DNA of 64,000 nt from Acidovorax sp. 69 (GTDB lineage Bacteria > Pseudomonadota > Gammaproteobacteria > Burkholderiales > Burkholderiaceae_C), in assembly GCF_002797445.1 (NCBI RefSeq), contig NZ_PGEP01000001.1, positions 186,001 to 250,000 on the forward strand, read 5' to 3'. Shown piece after piece: positions 16,638-25,622 of this stretch (the stretch's first letter is position 1; each line of letters begins with the position of its first letter). The notes under the pieces are model-generated. The model ran no database searches. It worked only from the letters and a program-made list of their open reading frames with translations, and had not been told where the DNA came from. A program made the translations under genes and the position numbers.

Positions 16638-17859
16638 GCGGGGGCACGGTGGCCGCGGGGCGGTTCGCAACCACCACCCGGTTGCGCCCGAGCGCTTTGG
16701 CGGTGTAGAGCGCCTGGTCGGCGCGCTCCAGCGTGTGCTCTACGGTATCGCCGGGCAGGTGCAGCGCCAGGCCTGCCGACACAGACATCTGAAAACTGCC
16801 CGTGGCGTGGGGAATTTCCAGCCTTTCGACCGCGAGCCGGATCCGTTCGAGCAACTCGCGGGCGTCGTCCAGCTGTGTGTCGGCAAGCATCAGCACGAAC
16901 TCCTCGCCGCCCCAGCGGGCCAGCACGTCGGTGCCGCGCACGGTGGCGCGCACCGTGCCCGCAAAGGCCTGCAGCGCGCGGTCGCCAGTGGCGTGGCCGT
17001 GTTGGTCGTTGATGGGCTTGAAGTGGTCGATGTCCAGTTGTGCCAGCACCAGCGGGCGGTGGTTGCGCAGGCTGCGTCGGTGCTCCAGCGCCATCAGGTC
17101 CAGCATGGCGCGGCGGTTGATGAGCCCGGTCAGCTCGTCGCGCGTAGCCAGCTCGCGGTTGATGTCGAGCGCCTGCGCCAGGGCTTCGCGTTGCTGCTGC
17201 AGCTTGGCCCGGATGCGCTGGATGCGAAGGTTCAGCGCAACGCAGCCCCCGAGCACAATGGCCACCATCAGCGCATAGGCGGTGTCGAGGTAGCCGAAGG
17301 GGTTGGCGCTGAAACGGGTGGTGGCCCCAATGGCGCAGGCAAAGGCCAGCAGGGCATAGATGCCGATGCCAATCACCTCGGCCACCGTGAGGCCAAAGGT
17401 GCCAAAAAACAAAATCATGGCCAGCACGCTGGGCACCAGCCCGCGCGCTTCGCCCGCCAGCACATAGGCCACGGCGCCGCTGGTGAGCGTCCAGACCATC
17501 TGGGGAATGGTGAGCGAGGGGTCGCGCAACCGGGCCGTTGCACCCGACCGGATGAAAGCCGTCATCACCACCAGCCCGCCCACCGACATGGCGGCCCACC
17601 ATTGCACGGCAGTCGCGTTGACCGCAACGTTGGCATGCGCCACCAGCAGCATCACGCCTGCGCTGCCGGTCATCAACAGCAGGGCCAGCAATGCCATGCT
17701 GACCAGCGTGCGCCGCCGGGGCTCGGTGGAGAGGATCACATCCCTGAGGCGTTGCCAGCGGGAAGGGTGGCGCAAGATGGAGGCTCCTGCCAGTGGGGTG
17801 GGCCACGCGCGGGGCGTGGAAGTGTCGGCCGCAGGGCTCGGTACGGGCCGGTTGCGCAT
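16621..17859 (-). CDS. Membrane-bound diguanylate cyclase (GGDEF)
   Basis: A 412-residue enzyme that makes cyclic di-GMP. About six membrane helices occupy residues 50-215, followed by a helical linker and a GGDEF domain (about 240-400). The active-site loop is GGEEF, a functional variant, and RGTD lies five residues upstream in the position of the inhibitory I-site, so product feedback is expected. DIDHFKPINDQHGHATGD is the metal/nucleotide block. The membrane part has no domain that I recognise. Upstream is rsmE on the same strand. Confidence 0.9.
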   Translation of the reverse strand: MRNRPVPSPAADTSTPRAWPTPLAGASILRHPSRWQRLRDVILSTEPRRRTLVSMALLALLLMTGSAGVMLLVAHANVAVNATAVQWWAAMSVGGLVVMTAFIRSGATARLRDPSLTIPQMVWTLTSGAVAYVLAGEARGLVPSVLAMILFFGTFGLTVAEVIGIGIYALLAFACAIGATTRFSANPFGYLDTAYALMVAIVLGGCVALNLRIQRIRAKLQQQREALAQALDINRELATRDELTGLINRRAMLDLMALEHRRSLRNHRPLVLAQLDIDHFKPINDQHGHATGDRALQAFAGTVRATVRGTDVLARWGGEEFVLMLADTQLDDARELLERIRLAVERLEIPHATGSFQMSVSAGLALHLPGDTVEHTLERADQALYTAKALGRNRVVVANRPAATVPPLNARA

Positions 17860-17892
17860 TCTAGGACGCGGAGCCCCCTGCGTCCAAGCCTT

Positions 17893-18660
17893 CTACAACA
17901 GGGTCAGCGCCGCCAAAGCCGCCAGGGGCGCGGTTTCCGCCCGCAGCACGCGGGGGCCCAGGGTGACCGGTGCAAAGCCGTGCTGCACGGCCAGCTCTTC
18001 CTCGGCGCTGCTGAGCCCGCCCTCGGGGCCCGAGAGGAACAGCACGGGCCGCTGGGCGCCATCGGCCCCAGTGGCCTGGCGCAGCGGCGATGTGCCGGGG
18101 CGCAGCGACAGCAGCAGGCGCTGGGCCGCGCCTGTGCTGGATGGGGTGGGCGCCGTTGCGGCCTGGGCGCGCACCCAGCCTGCCAGATCGGTGGCGTCGT
18201 GCACCACCGGCACGCGGTTGCGGCCACACTGTTCGCACGCGGCCACTGCCACGGCCTGCCAGTGGGCGATCTTCTTGTCGGCGCGGTCGCCCTTGAGCTT
18301 GAGCACGCTGCGTTCGGCCACCAGCGGGGTGATGCTGGTCACGCCCAGTTCGGTGGCTTTTTCCACCAGCCAGTCCATGCGCTCGTTGGCGGTGATGCCT
18401 GCGAGCAGGTGCACGGCGCGCAGTGTTTCGCGTTCGATGGCATGGTGGGCCCCCACCAGCACACGCACGTCGCTGCGGCCCATGCGCACCACGGTGGCAT
18501 CAAATTCGCCACCGGGGTCGCCCTCGGCCTGCCCGCCGTGGAACAGGGTGATGCTGTCACCCGGCTGCAGGCGCAGCACCTGCACATGGCGTGCTGCGCC
18601 GGGGGGCAGGTCCAGCTCGGCACCGGTGGCCAGAAGGTCCGGGCAATGGAAACGGGGCAT
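17893..18660 (-). CDS. rsmE: RsmE, 16S rRNA m3U1498 methyltransferase
   Basis: A 255-residue SPOUT-class methyltransferase acting on U1498 of 16S rRNA. An N-terminal PUA-like RNA-binding part (residues 1-75) precedes AGITANERMDWLVEKATELG, the family signature, and the C-terminal knot that binds SAM: FLSGPEGGLSSAEEELA and LGPRVLRAETAPLAAL. Length is near the E. coli 243. A family A repeat lies directly upstream of its ATG. Confidence 0.93.
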   Translation of the reverse strand: MPRFHCPDLLATGAELDLPPGAARHVQVLRLQPGDSITLFHGGQAEGDPGGEFDATVVRMGRSDVRVLVGAHHAIERETLRAVHLLAGITANERMDWLVEKATELGVTSITPLVAERSVLKLKGDRADKKIAHWQAVAVAACEQCGRNRVPVVHDATDLAGWVRAQAATAPTPSSTGAAQRLLLSLRPGTSPLRQATGADGAQRPVLFLSGPEGGLSSAEEELAVQHGFAPVTLGPRVLRAETAPLAALAALTLL

Positions 18661-18663
18661 TTG

Positions 18664-18705
18664 CTACTTATTTGATAGCTATTGGCGCTTGATTATCAAG
18701 CGTTA
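18664..18705 (+). repeat. Dispersed repeat, family A copy 3
   Basis: TACTTATTTGATAGCTATTG then GCGCTTGATTATCAAGCG. It fills the gap between amgK and rsmE (both minus strand). The 3' half is a perfect CGCTTGAT-TATCAAGCG style palindrome. Confidence 0.7.
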
Positions 18706-18746
18706 CAAGCGGATTTAGTTCAAATTCAACACCGAGGGCGGAGCGC

Positions 18747-19889
18747 CTACATGCGGCCGTAGGCAAAACCGGTCACTGGCTCGGTGCCTTCGATCTGGTC
18801 CAGCATCTTGAGCAGCGGCCCCAGTTGCCGGTAGCGGTTGGCGGTGGCGCGGATGTACGCCATGAAGCGGGGCGCATCGGCCAGGTACTTGGGCTTGCCG
18901 TCGCGCAGGGTCAGGCGCGCAAAGATGCCCGCGACCTTGAGGTGGCGCTGCAGGCCCATCCACTCCACGGCGCGGTAGAACTCACCAAAATCGTCGCCCC
19001 AGCCACTGGCGCTTTTGGCGCCCAGCAAACCTGCCTTGCGCGCCTTTTCCCAGTAACGCACGGTAATGTCGATGACGAATTCTTCTTCCCAGCTGATGAA
19101 CGCGTCGCGCAACAGGCTGGCAATGTCGTAGGTGATGGGGCCGTACACCGCGTCCTGAAAGTCCAGCACGCCCAGCGGTGCCCCTTCTGTGACGGGCGCC
19201 ATCAGGTTCCGTGTCATGAAGTCGCGGTGCACGTAGACCTGGGGGGCCGCCAGGTTGTGGGCCACGATGGCATCAAAGGCGTTGGCCAGGGTGGCCTTCT
19301 GTGGGTCGCTCAGTGTGACGCCACGGTGCTGGGCCAGGTACCAGTCGGGGTACAGCGCCAGTTCGCGGCGCAACAGCGCCTCGTCGTACGCTGGCAGCAC
19401 GCCAGGTTGGGAGGCCTTTTGCCACTGCAGCAACACATCCGTGGCTTGCTGGTACCAGGCGTAGGCGTCCTGGGGCTTTTCGGGGTTGAGCCGCTCAATC
19501 AACGTCTGGTGGCCCAGGTCGGACAGCAGCATGAAGCCACCGGCTTCGTCCCACGCCAGGATCTGCGGCACGTTCAGGCCTGCGGCGGCCAGAAGTCCCT
19601 GAACTTGCACGAAGGGGTGGCAGTTTTCCTTGTCCGGTGGCGCGTCCATCACGATGCGGCTGGCGCCTGTGGCACTGTCGATGCGCAGATAGCGCCTGAA
19701 GCTGGCGTCGGCCGACGCGGGGCGCAATGTGGCGGGCAGCAGTTGCTGGGGGCCGACCAAGGGGGCCAACCAGGCGTCGAAGGCCGTTTTCCGGGTGGCG
19801 TCAGGCCAGTGGACGGGGGGCAAGGCTGTGCTCGCCACGGCGGCGCCCAGGGGCGCAACGGTGGGTGATGGGGGGAATGGGTGGCTCAT
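18747..19889 (-). CDS. amgK: AmgK-like cell-wall sugar 1-kinase (aminoglycoside phosphotransferase family)
   Basis: A 380-residue APH-fold kinase that, in the AmgK family, phosphorylates recycled N-acetylmuramate/GlcNAc at C1. QVYVHRDFMTRNLMA at about 225 is the catalytic loop (HxDxxxxN) and LDFQDAVYGPITYDIASLLRD holds the metal-binding DFxD equivalent. Its divergent position next to lptD matches the Pseudomonas amgK arrangement. The partner uridylyltransferase murU, usually next to amgK, is not here. The ATG (19887-19889) overlaps the candidate lptD ATG on the other strand; the first 30 residues are poorly conserved in type, so a later start is possible. Confidence 0.82.
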   Translation of the reverse strand: MSHPFPPSPTVAPLGAAVASTALPPVHWPDATRKTAFDAWLAPLVGPQQLLPATLRPASADASFRRYLRIDSATGASRIVMDAPPDKENCHPFVQVQGLLAAAGLNVPQILAWDEAGGFMLLSDLGHQTLIERLNPEKPQDAYAWYQQATDVLLQWQKASQPGVLPAYDEALLRRELALYPDWYLAQHRGVTLSDPQKATLANAFDAIVAHNLAAPQVYVHRDFMTRNLMAPVTEGAPLGVLDFQDAVYGPITYDIASLLRDAFISWEEEFVIDITVRYWEKARKAGLLGAKSASGWGDDFGEFYRAVEWMGLQRHLKVAGIFARLTLRDGKPKYLADAPRFMAYIRATANRYRQLGPLLKMLDQIEGTEPVTGFAYGRM

Positions 19890-22413
19890 GGATAATCCGA
19901 TTTTACAAACCCGCTCCGGGCAGTGCCTGTGCACTGCCCGGAGCGGGTCCTTTCATCTGCCCCAGCCCGAACCGCCCCACGTGCCACGCTGCAAGCCCCC
20001 CACCGTGCAGATTCCTTCTTCTCTCCGGCCCGCCACGGCGAAGGCGGCACGGCTGCATCCTCCCGTGCCGCGCGCACTGGCCTATGGCGTGGCACTGGCC
20101 TGGTGTGGCCTGCCGTTTGCGGCCCTGGCCCAGAGCCCGGCGCCCAGTGCCTGGGATGCACCCCCCGTGTTGCGCACATCGCCCCTGTTGCAGGAGAAGA
20201 TTCCTGAAGCCGTGCGGTCTGAACTGCCCGTTTTTGTGAAGGGCGATCACATCAGCGGCCAGACCGACCTGAATGCGCTCATCGAGGGCAATGCCGAGCT
20301 GCGCCGGGGCGACACCGTGATTCACGCAGACCGGCTCGACTACAACGTGCCCGAGGATCTGGCCAAGGCCAAGGGCAAGGTCCGCATCAACCGCGCGGGC
20401 AATGTGTACGAAGGCACGGCGCTGGAACTGCGGGTGGAGGCCTTTGAGGGTTTTTTCAGCGACGCACGCTACCGTTTCCTGGCCACGCAGGCGCATGGCG
20501 ATGCCACGCGCGTGGATTTCATTGACCGCTATCGGGCCGTGGTGCACAACGCCACCTACACCACCTGCGAGCGCGGCAACGAAGAGAGCTGGGAGCCCGA
20601 CTGGGTGCTGCGCGCGGCCACCATCCGCATTGATAACGAGGAAGAAGTCGGCACGGCTGAAAACGCGGTGCTGGAGTTCAAGGGCATCTCTGTGCTGCCC
20701 ATCCCCTACATCACATTTCCGCTGTCCGAGAAGCGCAAATCCGGCCTGCTGCCGCCCACCATCGGGCTGGACAGCCGCGACGGTGTGACTTATGCGCAGC
20801 CCTACTACTGGAACATTGCGCCCAACCGGGATGCCACGCTGCGCGCCGCGCTCATGACCAAACGGGGTGCCAATCTGGGGGGTGAGTTCCGTTACCTCGA
20901 ACCCACCTACAAGGGGCAGATCAGCGGCGACATCATGGCCGCCGATCGGTTGCGTGACCGCTCGCGCTGGAGCTTCTCGGGCCAGCACCAGGGCAGTTTC
21001 GACAGCGCCATCGGCGGGCTCGGCCTGAACGTCAACCTCAACCGCGTGAGCGATGACAACTACTGGCGCGACTTTGGCCGCGCCTCGGAGCCGCTGCGCC
21101 AGCGCCTGTTGCCTGGTGATGCGTCTTTGTCGTGGGCGCGCAATGACATGTCGGCCACCGTGCGCACGCTCAAGTGGCAGACGCTGCAGGATGTGACATC
21201 GCCCATCGTGCCGCCGTATGACCGCATGCCGCAGCTACAGTGGCGCTACACACCGTCGCAACTCGGTGGCGGGCTGGATGCCAGCATCGAGCTGGACACC
21301 ACGCGCTTTCAGGCCGCCCGCGCGCTGACGGGGCAGCCCAACGCCAATCGCAGTTATGCGATGGCACAGATCAGCCGGCCGTTCCTGTCGCCCGGTGGGT
21401 TCGTCACGCCGCGGCTGCAGCTGCATGCCACGCAGTACCAGTTTGATTCACCCCTGTCCAATGGCGACCGCTCGGCCAGCCGGACCCTGCCCACTTTCAG
21501 CCTGGACAGCGGGCTGGTGTTTGAGCGCGATGCTGCCTACTTTGGCCGCGCGTTCCTGCAGACGCTGGAGCCGCGCGCCTTCTACACCTACACGCCCTAC
21601 CGCGACCAGAGCCGCCTGCCGGTGTATGACACCGCGGCCAACGACTTCAATTTCGCCACCATCTACACCGAGAACGCTTTTGGCGGCAATGACCGCCTGG
21701 CCGACAACAACCTGTTGACGCTGGGCGTGACCACACGACTGCTGGACCCGAATACCGGGGCCGAAGCCGTGCGTTTCGGTATTGCACAGCGCCTGCGTTT
21801 CTCGGACCAGAAGGTAACCCTGCCTGGCGTTACGCCGGTGAGCGAACGCCTGTCGGACCTGATGCTGGGGGCTGGTATCAACTGGACACCCCAGTGGGGC
21901 ATGGACTCCACCGTGCAGTACAACCCGAAGACGGGGCAGTCCATCCGCTCGACGATTGGCACGCGTTACAGCCCCGGCAACTACCGCACCGTGAGCGCGG
22001 CCTACCGCCTGCAGCGCGGCACCAGCGAGCAGATCGACATTGGCTGGCAGTGGCCGCTCAACGACCTGTGGGGCGACAAGGGCAAAGACCTGGGTGCGGG
22101 CCGTGGGCAGGGTGGTGGGCGCTGGTACAGCGTGGGCCGCCTGAACTACAGCATGAAGGATCGCAAACTCGTGGACACCGTGGTGGGCTTCGAATACGAC
22201 AGCTGCTGCTGGATCGGCCGCGTGGTGCTGGAGCGCTTGCAGAGCAGCGTGACCACCTCCAATACGCGTCTGCTGTTCCAGATCGAATTTGTGGGCTTCT
22301 CCCGCCTCAGCCTGGGCTCCAGCCCTCTCGACACCTTCAAGCAGAATGTGCCGCGTTACCAGAACCTGCGTGAGCAGGTCTCGACGCCCAGCCGTTTCAG
22401 CAACTACGACTAA
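19888..22413 (+). CDS. lptD: LptD, LPS-assembly outer membrane protein
   Basis: Outer-membrane beta-barrel that inserts lipopolysaccharide with LptE. The N-terminal OstA/LptA-like periplasmic domain (about residues 120-260: ISGQTDLNALIEGNAELRRG and on) is followed by the barrel. Cysteines in YTTCERGNEE and the C-terminal pair YDSCCWIGRVV fit the interdomain disulfides of LptD. The last strands end in SRFSNYD. From ATG 19888 the protein has 841 residues, with a hydrophobic export signal near residues 65-80 (AYGVALAWCGLPFAALAQ); GTG codons at 19981 or later would give a more normal signal peptide, so the exact start is unsure. surA follows 4 bases later. Confidence 0.9.
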   Translation: MDNPILQTRSGQCLCTARSGSFHLPQPEPPHVPRCKPPTVQIPSSLRPATAKAARLHPPVPRALAYGVALAWCGLPFAALAQSPAPSAWDAPPVLRTSPLLQEKIPEAVRSELPVFVKGDHISGQTDLNALIEGNAELRRGDTVIHADRLDYNVPEDLAKAKGKVRINRAGNVYEGTALELRVEAFEGFFSDARYRFLATQAHGDATRVDFIDRYRAVVHNATYTTCERGNEESWEPDWVLRAATIRIDNEEEVGTAENAVLEFKGISVLPIPYITFPLSEKRKSGLLPPTIGLDSRDGVTYAQPYYWNIAPNRDATLRAALMTKRGANLGGEFRYLEPTYKGQISGDIMAADRLRDRSRWSFSGQHQGSFDSAIGGLGLNVNLNRVSDDNYWRDFGRASEPLRQRLLPGDASLSWARNDMSATVRTLKWQTLQDVTSPIVPPYDRMPQLQWRYTPSQLGGGLDASIELDTTRFQAARALTGQPNANRSYAMAQISRPFLSPGGFVTPRLQLHATQYQFDSPLSNGDRSASRTLPTFSLDSGLVFERDAAYFGRAFLQTLEPRAFYTYTPYRDQSRLPVYDTAANDFNFATIYTENAFGGNDRLADNNLLTLGVTTRLLDPNTGAEAVRFGIAQRLRFSDQKVTLPGVTPVSERLSDLMLGAGINWTPQWGMDSTVQYNPKTGQSIRSTIGTRYSPGNYRTVSAAYRLQRGTSEQIDIGWQWPLNDLWGDKGKDLGAGRGQGGGRWYSVGRLNYSMKDRKLVDTVVGFEYDSCCWIGRVVLERLQSSVTTSNTRLLFQIEFVGFSRLSLGSSPLDTFKQNVPRYQNLREQVSTPSRFSNYD
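19910..19947. promoter_or_regulatory. Perfect 17-bp inverted repeat at the amgK/lptD divide
   Basis: Arms 19910-19926 and 19931-19947 are perfectly complementary around a 4-base loop. On the minus strand the arm is followed by TTTGTAAAAT, a -10-like element reading towards amgK. The structure lies between the two divergent coding regions if lptD uses a later start. An operator, leader structure or terminator role cannot be separated by eye. Confidence 0.55.
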
Positions 22414-22417
22414 CGCT

Positions 22418-23844
22418 ATGAATCACCGTGTTTTTGCCCTGGTCCTTGCCTCCCTGGCCTCTTTGACCTTGCAAGGCGCTGCAGCGCAGGGCCTGCGCCC
22501 CTCGGGTGCACAGTCGTCCGGCAAGGGGGGCTGTCGTCGCCCTCTTCTCTGTCGGCGCGTCCGGCCGCTGCGCCCTCGGTCACGCTGCCTGCGCCCTCGG
22601 CCAGCACGGCGCCACGCTCGGCGGATTTCATTGTGGCCGTGGTCAACTCCGAACCCGTGACCAACTACGAGGTGCGCTCGCGCCTAGCACGGGCCGAGGC
22701 ACAGATCGCGAAACAGGGTGGCGCGATGCCCGCGCGCGACCTGCTGGCACGCGAGGTGCTGGAACGCATCATCCTGGAGAAAGTCCAGCTCCAGCAGGCG
22801 CGCGACTCTGGCATCAAAGTGGACGATTTTGCGGTGTCCCAGGCCGAACTGGGCGTGGCACGCCAGAACGACATGACGGTCGATCAGCTCTACACACGCC
22901 TGGCCCGTGACGGCATGGGCAAGGAGCGTTTCCGTGACGAGCTGCGCAACCAGCTGCTTCAGCAACGCCTGCGTGAGCGCGAAGTGGAAGCGCGGGTGAA
23001 GGTGACCGACCTCGATGTGGACCAGTTCCTGCGCGAGGAGCAAAAAGGCACCGACGTTGCGTCCATGGAAATCAACCTGGGCCATGTGCTGGTGCTGGTG
23101 CCTGAGAACGCCACCCCCGCACAGGTAGCCGAGCGCCAGGCCCGTGCGCAGCGGGCCGCTGACAAGGTGCGCGCGGGCGAAGACTTTGCCGCCGTGGCGC
23201 GCGAGTTCTCGGATGCGGCAGAGGGTCAGCGGGCGGGGGGGCTGCTGGGCCTGCGCCCGGCCGATCGTTATCCCGAGCTGTTTGTGAATTCCACCCTGGG
23301 GCTGCCCGTGGGCAGCATCGTCGGGCCGGTGCGCTCACCGGCGGGTTTTCACGTGCTCAAGGTCGTGGAGCGCGTCACGGCAGGCATGCCCACCACGGTG
23401 GTGCAAAACCATGCGCGCCACATCCTGCTGCGCACAGGCCCCCAGTTGTCTGAAGGTGCAGCCGCGACGCGCCTGGCCGACTACCGTCGCCGTGTGCTGG
23501 CCGGCCAGGCCGACTTTGCGGCGCTGGCCCGCGAGCATTCTCAGGACGCAAGCTCCAAGGAAGGCGGCGACTTGGGTTGGGCCAACCCCGGCCGTTATGT
23601 GCCCGAGTTCGAGCAGGCGCTCGAAACCCTCAAGCCCGGTGACATCAGCGAGCCCGTGGCATCCCGTTTTGGCGTGCACCTGATTCAGCTGCTGGAGCGC
23701 CGCGAGGCCAAGCTCAACCAGCGTGAGCAGCGTGACATGGCGCGCAGTGCAGTGCGCGAGAAAAAGCTCGACGAAGCCTACGCCACCTGGGCGCAGGAGC
23801 TGCGTGGGCGGGCCTATGTGGAATACCGCGACCCACCCCAGTAA
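22418..23844 (+). pseudogene. surA: SurA periplasmic chaperone/isomerase, frameshifted at a G6 tract
   Basis: The ATG at 22418 opens a signal peptide (MNHRVFALVLASLASL, ending GAAAQG), but the SurA body (DFIVAVVNSEPVTNYEV onwards) is in another frame. The switch maps to AAGGGGGG at 22523-22530: one more G would join the halves with no other change. After the junction come the SurA N-domain, two parvulin domains (EINLGHVLVLVPENATP; NHARHILLRTGPQ) and a normal C-terminus, about 475 residues in all. SurA folds outer-membrane proteins and sits with lptD as expected. One missing base in a homopolymer may be a sequencing error, a real mutation or a slippage switch. An internal GTG at 22633 would give an unexported product. 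Confidence 0.85.
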
Positions 23845-23898
23845 GCAGCACCTCCATTCCCCCTTCAGGCACCGACCGACCGAACAGGCAAGACCGCG

Positions 23899-24678
23899 TT
23901 GAAACACATCCCCCGCAAGCGCTTCGGACAGCATTTTCTGTCCGACAAGGGCATCATCGAAGACATCGTGCTGGCCATTGCGCCCCTGCCGGGTCAGCCC
24001 ATGGTCGAGATCGGGCCGGGCCTGGCGGCATTGACTCAGCCCCTGGTAGAGCGCCTGGGACGTCTCACGGTCATTGAACTGGATCGCGATCTGGCATTGC
24101 GCCTGCGGCTGCACGGCCAATTGGATGTGATCGAGTCCGATGTACTCAAGGTCGACTTCACGGCATTGGCGCAGACGATGCGCGCGAAGGCGGCACAACC
24201 CGGCCTGCGACTGCGCGTGGTGGGTAACCTGCCCTACAACATCTCCACGCCCATCCTGTTCCATTTGCTGGACCATGTGCAGGTCATCGAAGACCAGCAC
24301 TTCATGCTGCAAAAGGAAGTGATCGACCGCATGGTCGCCAAGCCGGCCACCAGCGATTACGGGCGGCTGTCGGTCATGCTGCAGTGGCGCTATGCCATGG
24401 AGAACGTGCTGTTTGTGCCGCCCGAGAGTTTTGACCCGCCGCCGCGCGTGGACAGCGCCGTGGTGCGCATGGTGCCGCGTGCGGAGCCTGCGCCCTTGTC
24501 GATGCCCTTGCTGGAAGAACTCGTGCAGGTTGCCTTCAGCCAGCGCCGCAAGCTGCTGCGCCACACGCTGGGCCGCTGGCTGGAGTCACGCCAGTTTGCC
24601 GGCCACTTCGACACCCAGCGCCGCGCCGAGGAGGTGCCGGTGAGCGAGTTTGTGGCCTTGGCGCAAGAGTGCTCATAA
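23899..24678 (+). CDS. rsmA: RsmA (KsgA), 16S rRNA A1518/A1519 dimethyltransferase
   Basis: A 259-residue SAM-dependent enzyme that dimethylates two adenines near the 3' end of 16S rRNA. It shows [18 protein letters not shown] at the start, motif [13 protein letters not shown], and the catalytic NLPYNIS at about residue 113. The C-terminal helical domain includes [15 protein letters not shown]. The start is a TTG (23899-23901), the only start that preserves the conserved N-terminus. It follows surA by 54 bases; pdxA, often found between these genes, is absent here. Confidence 0.94.
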   Translation: MKHIPRKRFGQHFLSDKGIIEDIVLAIAPLPGQPMVEIGPGLAALTQPLVERLGRLTVIELDRDLALRLRLHGQLDVIESDVLKVDFTALAQTMRAKAAQPGLRLRVVGNLPYNISTPILFHLLDHVQVIEDQHFMLQKEVIDRMVAKPATSDYGRLSVMLQWRYAMENVLFVPPESFDPPPRVDSAVVRMVPRAEPAPLSMPLLEELVQVAFSQRRKLLRHTLGRWLESRQFAGHFDTQRRAEEVPVSEFVALAQECS

Positions 24679-24730
24679 ATCAATAGCTACTAGCGCTTGA
24701 TGGATAAGCGCTAGAGTCTGATTTGACTGC
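24678..24730 (+). repeat. Dispersed repeat, family A copy 4
   Basis: AATCAATAGCTACTAGCGCT followed by TGATGGATAAGCGCTAGAG. It starts at the stop codon of rsmA. A near-perfect palindrome CTAGCGCTTGAT-GGATAAGCGCTAG forms its centre. Confidence 0.75.
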
Positions 24731-24745
24731 AAGACGTCAGCAACT

Positions 24746-24858
24746 GGCGCACCCTAGGCGAGGGATGCCAAGCAAGGGCCGCCCCGCAGCGAGGGCATCG
24801 TCCCCCTTCCCGGCGAAACCGAGAGAAGGGGGAAAGCGCAAAGCGCGCCTCAGGGGAT
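24746..24858 (-). repeat. Dispersed intergenic repeat, family B copy 2 (inverted)
   Basis: Reverse-complement copy of the element at 3944: it runs from CAAGGGCCGCCCCGCAGCGA through TCCCCCTTCCCGG and GAGAAGGGGGAAAGCGC to GCGCGCCTCAGGGG. It occupies the gap after rsmA together with a family A repeat. Confidence 0.7.
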
Positions 24859-24865
24859 GCCTCTG

Positions 24866-25078
24866 CTACGCGGCGCTGAGCCAGTAACCGGCGTTGAAGG
24901 GGCTGCTCATGCGCAGCGCCATGGGAGATACGTCAACAAGCTTGTCGGTGGGCATTTTTTCGGCAGGTTCGCCACCGATCTCGATGCCCTCGACACCACC
25001 CTTGGTGCCGGTAGCCTCGTTCGCCCGTTCTGCTTGGCTGGTGGATGCAGAACGGGCTACAGAAAAGAATAGAAACAC
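24866..25078 (-). CDS. Possible small ORF or gene remnant
   Basis: A 70-codon frame opening with GTG inside the 3' end of the barstar gene. The C-terminal half (IEIGGEPAEKMPTDKLVDVS and MSSPFNAGYWLSAA) has codon use typical of this genome, with C or G at most third positions, which is the only support. The frame crosses a perfect 11-base inverted repeat (25023-25033 with 25047-25057) just after the barstar stop, so the N-terminal part is unlikely to be coding. No family recognised; a decayed gene end is equally possible. Confidence 0.22.
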   Translation of the reverse strand: MFLFFSVARSASTSQAERANEATGTKGGVEGIEIGGEPAEKMPTDKLVDVSPMALRMSSPFNAGYWLSAA

Positions 25079-25482
25079 CGGAAGGGGATCTTGCGGTCGC
25101 CCCAGTAATCGGCGGCGTCGCGGAAGATATCGAGCAATTGCTCTCGCGCTTCCTTGTCGAACTTGCCGGTGGCCGGAATCTGTTCCAGAACCACGATAAA
25201 ACCAGGCTGTGGGCCCGATTTATGCAAGGGATCCGTCATGCAGTCATACAACGCATCGAAATTCTTGCCGAAGTGCGATGGGAAGGTGAATTGCCCGGCA
25301 ATCAGGTCCAGCACGTCCTGTTTGGACTGCGCGTGGGCCAGGTTGGCGTACAAGAAATGATGACCCATGGAGGTGGCGGCATCCTGCAGGTCCTGCACGC
25401 GGAAGGCGCGAATGGACTGCACGATGTTGGTGCGCACGCCACGCAGTGGCGTTTCCAGGTCTTTACGAAGTGGCGTCTGCAT
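25057..25482 (-). CDS. Barstar-family ribonuclease inhibitor
   Basis: A 141-residue protein. The barstar core is clear: DVLDLIAGQFTFPSHFGKNF followed by DALYDCMTD, the segment that plugs the barnase active site, then FIVVLEQIP and a C-terminal DIFRDAADYWGDRKIPFRC. It is longer than classical barstar (about 90 residues) by an N-terminal arm. No signal peptide, so it would act in the cytoplasm. It lies 140 bases downstream of an exported guanyl-specific ribonuclease gene on the same strand, which forms the expected enzyme-inhibitor pair protecting the producer. Confidence 0.88.
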   Translation of the reverse strand: MQTPLRKDLETPLRGVRTNIVQSIRAFRVQDLQDAATSMGHHFLYANLAHAQSKQDVLDLIAGQFTFPSHFGKNFDALYDCMTDPLHKSGPQPGFIVVLEQIPATGKFDKEAREQLLDIFRDAADYWGDRKIPFRCFYSFL

Positions 25483-25622
25483 CTCCGCTACTCTTTCTTT
25501 TTAAAGTCCACAAACTTCTGGCTTTTCGCTGGCTACGGGGTGTGGCCAGCGAGTGGGGGGGATTCAAGGGCGCGCGATGTACGCTGCCAGTTCATTCCTG
25601 GACAACATGCACCGCTTCGGGG

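Noticed and set aside
18688..18705. TTGAT-like dyad near the rsmE start as an FNR site
   Set aside because: The half-sites are separated by one base instead of four, and the sequence is part of a family A repeat.
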